Assembly (NCBI GenBank): GCA_002323795.1
Contig: DCPZ01000047.1
Span: 468 to 21,442, forward strand
Direction of reading: 5' to 3'
From: Flavobacteriales bacterium UBA1531
GTDB taxonomy: Bacteria > Bacteroidota > Bacteroidia > Flavobacteriales_D > Sanyastnellaceae
DNA length: 20,975 bases
Position numbers and translations under genes: made by a program
The notes under the pieces: generated by a model
Seen by the model: the letters and a program-made list of their open reading frames with translations, nothing else
Database searches by the model: none
What the model was told of the DNA's origin: nothing
Shown: positions 15,796 through 20,975 of the stretch, piece by piece
Position numbering within the stretch: position 1 is the stretch's first letter
How the letters are laid out: the number at the start of each line of letters is the position of its first letter

Positions 15796-16572
15796 ATGAT
15801 TACCGCAAAAGCGTTGATTTTTTTTAAGCGAAACGCGTCGTTTAAAACTTGGGAGAATAGGTACAAGAGGAGCTTTATACATGAGCTTTACCTCGAACCA
15901 TTATTGTCGAAAATGTGTGGTTACGAAATTATTTATGTGTTACACATAAATAAGGCCGGCGGTACAAGTTTTTTCGAAGGAATTCATCGAATGAGGTCAA
16001 GGAGCAATAAGGTCAAGCTGATAACGATGACTCATAAATTTGGCATTCCAAATTTACCAAAAAGATCTAAAGTTGCACTTGTAATTCGCTCACCTGAAAC
16101 CCGTTACGCATCTGGTTTTGAGCATCAATTCAGAAAAGGATACCCAGATTACAACGCTTCATGGTCTCCACAAGAGACGTTAATATTCAAAGAGTTTAAA
16201 AGTTTTGATCAACTGGTAGATGGCATGAACTCAAAGAGTGTTGAGAAAAAGGCTCTTGCTGAATCAGCGTGGAAGCATATTGCTCACTTGAGTAATTCGT
16301 ATCGGCATTATTTAGGGTCTGTTACCTTTTTGGAAAACAATCTAGATCGGATTGTTTTCATTGGTGAACAAGAAAAATTAAATGAAGATTGGCAGACCTT
16401 TTGCGAGGCTTTTTTCAGATCAGACGAGGGGGTTTCCATTGGGAAAAGAAACGCGTTAGGCACCCAAAGGACAATAAAGGAAAGCCACACAAAAGCCATA
16501 GCATCAGTATATCCGGACGAATTTTTGCTCTATGCAATACTGAAAAATCGAAAAGAGCAACTTTTAAAATGA
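15796..16572 (+). CDS. PAPS-dependent carbohydrate sulfotransferase-like protein (Sulfotransfer_2 type)
   Basis: 259 residues from the ATG at 15796; a TTG at 15757 would overlap the preceding gene and is less likely. YVLHINKAGGTSFFEGI carries the 5'-phosphosulfate loop (K53, G55, G56, T57, S58). ALVIRSPETRYASGFEHQF carries the 3'-phosphate-binding motif (R98, P100, R103, S106, F108), the RxPxxRxxSxF pattern of Golgi-type and bacterial family 2 sulfotransferases. The spacing between the motifs is about 40 residues. The role would be transfer of sulfate from PAPS to a hydroxyl of a glycan. No PAPS synthesis gene is in the window. Base composition is AT-rich (18 G+C in the 60 bases of 16021-16080, counted by hand). 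The 3' end is 23 bp from the convergent FkbM gene. Sulfation of the locus glycan is inferred from position. Confidence 0.8.
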   Translation: MITAKALIFFKRNASFKTWENRYKRSFIHELYLEPLLSKMCGYEIIYVLHINKAGGTSFFEGIHRMRSRSNKVKLITMTHKFGIPNLPKRSKVALVIRSPETRYASGFEHQFRKGYPDYNASWSPQETLIFKEFKSFDQLVDGMNSKSVEKKALAESAWKHIAHLSNSYRHYLGSVTFLENNLDRIVFIGEQEKLNEDWQTFCEAFFRSDEGVSIGKRNALGTQRTIKESHTKAIASVYPDEFLLYAILKNRKEQLLK

Positions 16573-16595
16573 AGTCAGAGAGACGGAACTCATTC

Positions 16596-17399
16596 CTAGC
16601 TCGAGGCAAACCATGAGCGCGGCAACGCCATGCTCGGCTTACCGGCAACGCAATCCGCGTCTAGTGAATGAGGAAAAGTATGTACAAAGCCCTCGCCTTT
16701 CATTCGGTCTTTGCGCAGAAAAGTCAGTTCCATAACATTAGGAAGTTCGATGCCTTCAAAAGAGAACAGGGAAGCCGAATTATTTGGATGGGTGTGAACA
16801 CAATCATGATTTTTCGTCAATCGACTCAAACCCTTCTCCACAAATTCAAAATACCTCGGGTTTCTCCACTCGCCGATATGGTGAAGTTCGATGCAAATGA
16901 CACGAAACCTGTCCAGAAGTTGACTTGAGCAGTTGATCAGTGATTCATATTCCGCACCTTCAATGTCCATTTGTAAGATTAAATCTCCTCCCGGTGCTTT
17001 GCTTGACGCTACCCATTCATCCATTGATTGATAGAGCGGATCATTTGAAACGCCAATGAATTTTTGTTCAAATGAATAATTAGTCCCTCGCAATTCGGGA
17101 CCTACAGATGCAACAGATGCGTCTGATAGATAGAGCGCCATGCCTCTTTTTGAGCAGTCAAGCTCAAACGCACTAGTCGCATCCACACCGGGGGAAAAGC
17201 ATGCAGAAACACCATCCAAATCATCTGGTATTAAATAGCCGCCATCATTATCACCCCCCAATCGGATCAATTCTATACCTGAATTTTTAGGGTAAAGAGT
17301 TTCAAGGAGTTGTTCGATATCTTGTGTCCGAGTTCTTCTACGGAAGCTGTAGCCGAGCCCTTCAATTGCAGACTGAAGTCCTTTTTTTAAAAATTTCAA
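16596..17399 (-). CDS. FkbM-family SAM-dependent methyltransferase
   Basis: 267 residues. Motifs of the FkbM group are present: IRLGGDNDGGYLIPDDL (about 45-61), ACFSPGVDATSAFELDCSKRG around the SAM-binding loop (about 66-86), and LILQMDIEGAEYESL with D145, E147 and E150, the conserved DxEGxE region. ICIELHHIGEW follows. FkbM enzymes are O-methyltransferases, often acting on sugars or glycan chains. The start is TTG at 17399, since no in-frame ATG or GTG occurs before the upstream stop codon near 17435 and the first internal Met (about residue 87) would remove part of the fold. No Shine-Dalgarno is seen, so this start is uncertain. The gene is alone on its strand, convergent with the sulfotransferase and divergent from the fucosyltransferase across 134 bp with no clear promoter. 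Its last 70 bp are unusually GC-rich. Confidence 0.82.
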   Translation of the reverse strand: MKFLKKGLQSAIEGLGYSFRRRTRTQDIEQLLETLYPKNSGIELIRLGGDNDGGYLIPDDLDGVSACFSPGVDATSAFELDCSKRGMALYLSDASVASVGPELRGTNYSFEQKFIGVSNDPLYQSMDEWVASSKAPGGDLILQMDIEGAEYESLINCSSQLLDRFRVICIELHHIGEWRNPRYFEFVEKGLSRLTKNHDCVHTHPNNSASLFSFEGIELPNVMELTFLRKDRMKGEGFVHTFPHSLDADCVAGKPSMALPRSWFASS

Positions 17400-17533
17400 G
17401 ACGTTTTTTATTTGAATGTTTATCCAGTCTAAATTGGCCTATTTAAGCAACGGAAGGCAAGTAAACTCGTCGGCCTCGAGCAAACAGAATCGTTAAGAAA
17501 AGTTCAATTTACGCACGATCTGCACTAACTATT

Positions 17534-18439
17534 ATGAAGCTATCTCAAAAAACGATCTTTGTCCGAGTGAAGGGAGGTCTCGGCAATCAGTTGTTTCAAT
17601 ATGCACTCTGGATAAGGATCGTGAATCACTATCCTGATGCCAAAGTAATATTCGACTGCTCTAGGCTAAGTACGGGCACGCGATCTTTTGATTTGGAAAA
17701 ACTCGGATTTGAAACTCCGATTCAAAACGTGTCTTTTCTTCAGGACCGAATTGCGAAATATTCGAGAATGCTGCATTTGAACGGATTGAATCGAATGGTT
17801 GGAACCCCTAGTTTTATTTTTGAATCTGATGTTGATGGATTCGATTCACTTTGCGATTCGATTAACCAAACCAACTCCTGTATAATTGACGGTTATTGGC
17901 AAAGGAGTGACATCCACTCCGGTGTTATCAAAGAGATCAGCGAGTCTGTCTACCAGTTTCAGCCGAAGAATGCCTTATCACTAAAAATGCAAGAACTGGC
18001 AAAAAATGCAATTGCTGTGCACATAAGACTAGATGATTACCAGCTTCCGGAAAACAAGATTATTTTCAAGGAAATGCAAACTGACTATTTTATAAATGCA
18101 ATCAGTCATTTTGCAGCTCAAAACCAAAAACAACAGGTTGTGATTTTCTCAGATTCGCCTGAAAACGTGTTCAAGGTTCACCCGGCGTTATCTCGGCTCG
18201 ATTGTCTGTTTGCGAAAGACTTTTGTAAAAACCACATTGAAGAGTTTTTATGGATGAAAGACTTCAATCAAGTAGTAATATCGAACTCGACCTTTAGCTA
18301 CTGGTCTTCGACCCTCGTTGAAGAGTCTATCCCCAAAAAACGAGTCTTCCCAGTCGACTTTTTCTGCTCGCCATCCCGAAATGAATTGTATAAGAAAGGA
18401 GAACTATTTTCCTTCAACGGGGAAATTGAATTTTTCTAA
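17534..18439 (+). CDS. Alpha-1,2-fucosyltransferase-like glycosyltransferase family 11 enzyme
   Basis: 301 residues, the usual length for bacterial GT11. VRVKGGLGNQLFQYALW (about 11-26) is the N-terminal family motif. IDGYWQ is at 118-123, AVHIRLDDY at 161-169, and VISNSTFSYWSSTL at 247-260 is the C-terminal SNSTFSWW-type motif. Characterised members transfer fucose from GDP-fucose in alpha-1,2 linkage, and the HxRRxDY motif takes part in GDP-fucose binding. Here the first Arg (R165) is kept, but the second is Leu and the usual Gly is Asp, a deviation that could alter donor use. The acceptor is unknown. The gene stands alone on the + strand, with its 3' end 21 bp from the convergent GT2 gene. 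Confidence 0.88.
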   Translation: MKLSQKTIFVRVKGGLGNQLFQYALWIRIVNHYPDAKVIFDCSRLSTGTRSFDLEKLGFETPIQNVSFLQDRIAKYSRMLHLNGLNRMVGTPSFIFESDVDGFDSLCDSINQTNSCIIDGYWQRSDIHSGVIKEISESVYQFQPKNALSLKMQELAKNAIAVHIRLDDYQLPENKIIFKEMQTDYFINAISHFAAQNQKQQVVIFSDSPENVFKVHPALSRLDCLFAKDFCKNHIEEFLWMKDFNQVVISNSTFSYWSSTLVEESIPKKRVFPVDFFCSPSRNELYKKGELFSFNGEIEFF

Positions 18440-18460
18440 AGCACTGATCTTTCTCTGCGC

Positions 18461-19225
18461 TCAGCTCCTTTGGGTCTTCCCGACAGCCTTCAAAAGGTAC
18501 CCCGCGAATGTCAAAATTCCAGCAAGCCCGAATATTTTCCACTGCACTGCAAAAAGAGCTTTGGAGTTCTGCACCGAGAATATTGAGCCTGAGCTAAGTG
18601 CAGGGTGGATGCGAGCGACAATAGGAAGGTATCGAAGCACGCCACCTGCCTTGAGAACAGACCATGACATCAGCGTTTCTTCTCCAAGTTGAAATTTGCT
18701 AGAACCAGCACCAAAATCAACGTTGAAAATGAGTTGATTTGAGCGTAAAAAGCGGAGGTTATACACCTGCTCCATGCTATTGATTCGCTGGATTCTGAGC
18801 TTTGAATTGAAGTTTAAGCTCCTGATTGAGAAAGCATCATTCTCATAATTTTCTCTCCATAATTCACCGGTTGTTTTTTGCAGTCGAGTGAAATAAAGAG
18901 CGCAATCAGGATCTTTTTGAATTTCTTTTTTGATGCGCTCAATGTTTGCGGGAACCAAGGAGATATCATCATCGCAAATCATCACAAAATCAGCATCTAG
19001 GGCTTTCAGCGCGACGTTTCTACTTTGCGATAAGCCTCGGCTTTTTGTGTTGATGACTTGGACATTCTGGCCCAAGGTGGAAGCGTCAAGCGGCTGGTCT
19101 CGAAACTGGTTCACAATGACAATGGGATCGTCAATTTTTGCCAGCTGGTTCATGAAATCAACGTTGTTCAACAACTTTGATTCCACCGTAGCAACAGCGT
19201 AGCCAAAAGTGATTCCCTTGCTCAT
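18461..19225 (-). CDS. Glycosyltransferase family 2-like enzyme, downstream of typA
   Basis: 254 residues. The GT-A elements are a beta strand at PIVIVNQF (35-42), GLSQSRNVALKAL (64-76), which matches the GxxxARN-type motif of GT2 enzymes, and FVMICDDDISL with D85-D87 as the DxD motif. GEETLMSW (about 192-199) supplies the late acidic pair. The N-terminus (KGITFGYAVATVESK) lacks the usual VSVIIPxYN strand. The C-terminus (KIFGLAGILTFAGYLLKAVGK) is hydrophobic and basic and may anchor the protein to the inner membrane. The ATG at 19225 is 8 bp after the typA stop codon, so co-transcription with typA is likely even though the gene belongs functionally with the glycan block. Donor and acceptor are unknown. 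Confidence 0.82.
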   Translation of the reverse strand: MSKGITFGYAVATVESKLLNNVDFMNQLAKIDDPIVIVNQFRDQPLDASTLGQNVQVINTKSRGLSQSRNVALKALDADFVMICDDDISLVPANIERIKKEIQKDPDCALYFTRLQKTTGELWRENYENDAFSIRSLNFNSKLRIQRINSMEQVYNLRFLRSNQLIFNVDFGAGSSKFQLGEETLMSWSVLKAGGVLRYLPIVARIHPALSSGSIFSVQNSKALFAVQWKIFGLAGILTFAGYLLKAVGKTQRS

Positions 19226-19233
19226 TTTCTTGT

Positions 19234-20975
19234 TTACCCAGGCACCTTCCTGACGCGGAGCGCCTTAGGTGTGACCTCAAGGTACTCATCATCGCCAATC
19301 CATTCCATGTATTCTTCCAAAGAAAGTTTTCGAGGGGGAGCGATGCGGAGGCTTTTGTCCGCGCCAGATGAGCGCATGTTGTTGAGCTGCTTTCCGCGGA
19401 CGAGGTTCAGTTCCATGTCGTTGTCGCGTGAACTTTCGCCGATGACTTGACCTGCGTAGATGTCTTGACCTGAATCGATGAAGAAGGTTCCGCGGTCTTG
19501 TAAACGATCAATCTCGAAGGCACGGGACTGACCAGCTTCTTTGCTGACCAAAGAGCCAAGGGAGCGCGAAGTGAGTTCGCCGGCAAAGGGCTCGTATCCA
19601 TCAAACCGGTGGGTCATTACGGCTTCTCCAGACGTTGCGGTCAAAACTTGGTTTCGCAAACCGATGAGCCCACGAGAAGGGATGCGGAATTCCATGTGCT
19701 GCAATTCGCCTTTGGCCTCCATGACTTGAAGCATTCCTTTGCGCTTCATCACCAGCTCCGTTGCCTTGCTTGCGACTTCGCTGGGCACATCGATGACGAG
19801 GTGCTCAAACGGCTCATGTTTGACGCCGTCAATTTCTTTGAACAGCACTTGAGGCTTTCCAATTTGCATTTCGTAGCCTTCCCGTCGCATGGTTTCGATC
19901 AGCACTGACAAGTGCAGAATGCCTCGTCCGAAAACGTTCCACTTGTCTTCGCTATCTGTTGGTTCGACGCGAAGCGCTAAGTTTTTCTGCAATTCTGCGT
20001 CCAGGCGTTCGCGGATGTGGCGGCTGGTCAACAAATCTCCGTCACGGCCGAGGAACGGCGAGGTGTTGATCGTGAAGAGCAATGACATCGTAGGTTCGTC
20101 TACAGCGATTCGCTCCATGATCTCGGGGTTTTCGAGGTCGCTGATGGTGTCGCCGATCTCGAAGCCGTCCATTCCTGTGATGGCACAAAGGTCACCGCTG
20201 CGAACATGGTCGACTTTTTCCTTGCCCAAGCCCTCAAAAACAAACAACTCCTTGGCCCGCGCTTTGCGGTTTCCATTGGCGGTGCACAGGGCATAATCTT
20301 GGTTTGCATGGAGGTCTCCACGGAACAAGCGTCCAATGGCGATACGCCCCGTGTACTTCGAGTAATCGAGGGAGGTGATCTGAAGCAATGGAGTGCCCTC
20401 CTTGTATGGCGCTTCCGGCACATGCTCGAGAATCACATCCAACAAATGCGTGATGTCGGTGGTTGGTTTTTCCCAGTCGGGACCCATCCAGCCCATTTTA
20501 GCCGATCCGTAGACGGTTGGAAAGTCCAACTGCTCTTCCGTAGCGTCCAAGGTGAACATCAAGTCAAACACCTGTTCTTGTGCAATGTCTGGGGTGCAAT
20601 TCTCTTTATCGACTTTGTTGACTACAACGATGGGTTTTAATCCGAGCTCAATGGCCTTGCCAAGCACAAATCGTGTCTGGGGCATCGGACCTTCAAAAGC
20701 ATCTACCACCAACAAAACGGCGTCTGCCATCTTCAAAACGCGCTCCACTTCGCCGCCAAAATCGGCGTGACCCGGAGTGTCGAGGATGTTGATCTTGACA
20801 CCTTTCCACGTTGCGGAAACATTCTTAGACAAAATTGTGATGCCGCGCTCTCGTTCGAGATCGTTGTTGTCAAGAATGAGTTGGCCGGTCTCTTTCCGTG
20901 TGTCAACAGCTTGACACTGATGGATGATGTTGTCTACCAAGGTTGTTTTTCCATGGTCAACGTGCGCAATGATGG
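19234..20975 (-). CDS. typA: Translational GTPase TypA/BipA (5' end cut by the window edge)
   Basis: About 580 codons are visible; the frame stays open to base 20975 and only the first few residues are missing. The GTPase domain shows the G1 loop AHVDHGKTTL (encoded at 20941-20970), GITILSKN (G2 region), DTPGHADFGGEVERVL (G3), NKVDKEN (G4) and GSAKMGW (G5 region). An EF-Tu-like domain 2 follows (GRIAIGRLFRGDL), then EF-G-like domains and the TypA-specific C-terminal region with EFRIPSRGLIGLRNQ, HRFDGYEPFAG and the end TPKALRVRK. TypA/BipA is a ribosome-associated GTPase linked to ribosome assembly and to stress and cold adaptation. All GTPase motifs are intact. The glycosyltransferase gene follows after 8 bp. 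A TTG at 20940 is internal and is not a start. Confidence 0.97.
   Translation of the reverse strand, partial: IIAHVDHGKTTLVDNIIHQCQAVDTRKETGQLILDNNDLERERGITILSKNVSATWKGVKINILDTPGHADFGGEVERVLKMADAVLLVVDAFEGPMPQTRFVLGKAIELGLKPIVVVNKVDKENCTPDIAQEQVFDLMFTLDATEEQLDFPTVYGSAKMGWMGPDWEKPTTDITHLLDVILEHVPEAPYKEGTPLLQITSLDYSKYTGRIAIGRLFRGDLHANQDYALCTANGNRKARAKELFVFEGLGKEKVDHVRSGDLCAITGMDGFEIGDTISDLENPEIMERIAVDEPTMSLLFTINTSPFLGRDGDLLTSRHIRERLDAELQKNLALRVEPTDSEDKWNVFGRGILHLSVLIETMRREGYEMQIGKPQVLFKEIDGVKHEPFEHLVIDVPSEVASKATELVMKRKGMLQVMEAKGELQHMEFRIPSRGLIGLRNQVLTATSGEAVMTHRFDGYEPFAGELTSRSLGSLVSKEAGQSRAFEIDRLQDRGTFFIDSGQDIYAGQVIGESSRDNDMELNLVRGKQLNNMRSSGADKSLRIAPPRKLSLEEYMEWIGDDEYLEVTPKALRVRKVPG

Noticed and set aside
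17400..17533. Divergent promoter pair between the FkbM and GT11 genes
   Set aside because: The nearest + strand resemblance, TTTATTTG at about 17406-17413, is over 100 bp from the GT11 start and has a mismatch at a key position; no element is seen on the - strand.
14595..19233. Possible transposase, integrase, CRISPR or tRNA remnants bordering the glycan block
   Set aside because: No terminal inverted repeats, DDE or tyrosine recombinase motifs, regularly spaced repeats or cloverleaf-like sequence were found on reading both edges.
20938..20940. TTG at 20940 as the start of typA
   Set aside because: Upstream codons to the window edge encode the G1 loop AHVDHGKTTL in the same frame, so the gene continues past the edge.

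Overview
The window looks like the chromosome of a Bacteroidota bacterium, most likely a free-living, probably marine, member of the Flavobacteriales. The evidence is two kinds of type IX secretion (T9SS) sorting domain (type A at the end of the 3486-6764 protein, type B at the end of the 11152-12156 protein), a PorP/SprF-family outer membrane protein, a DUF4175-type membrane protein, and several TAnnTTTG-like -7 promoter elements typical of the phylum. The taxonomic call is inference from gene content; no rRNA or tRNA gene is visible.

Left part (1-8534): a nearly complete DUF4175 gene runs leftward off the edge. Divergent from it is a 1092-residue secreted protein with two lamin-tail domains, a Calx-beta domain, an OB-like domain, a PKD domain and a type A sorting domain. 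It converges, with 6 bp between stop codons, on a secreted endonuclease/exonuclease/phosphatase (EEP) protein with thrombospondin type 3 repeats and a dockerin-like tail. Lamin-tail plus OB plus EEP is the architecture of large extracellular nucleases of the ExeM type, so this convergent pair looks like such an enzyme split over two genes.

Middle part (8588-14594): an EamA-family transporter overlaps the 3' end of hemW tail to tail. Divergent from hemW, across only 39 bp, is a tightly packed four-gene set on the + strand: a biotin carrier protein, a type B T9SS substrate, its probable PorP/SprF partner and an orphan sensor histidine kinase. Two 4-bp ATGA overlaps and a 9-bp gap suggest one operon.

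Right part (14808-19225): a lower-GC surface-glycan block with mixed gene orientations holds a GT2 glycosyltransferase, a PAPS-type sulfotransferase, an FkbM methyltransferase, an alpha-1,2-fucosyltransferase-like GT11 enzyme and a second GT2. Together they could build and decorate (fucose, sulfate, O-methyl) an exopolysaccharide, O-antigen or protein-linked glycan. The second GT2 lies 8 bp downstream of typA/bipA, which is truncated at its 5' end by the right edge.

No CRISPR array, insertion sequence, integrase, toxin-antitoxin pair or RNA gene was seen. The most interesting points are the split nuclease pair, the operon linking a biotin carrier to a type B T9SS pair and a kinase, the sulfo-fucosyl glycan block, and several genes whose -7 element lies only 4-7 nt from the start codon, which implies leaderless or nearly leaderless mRNAs.
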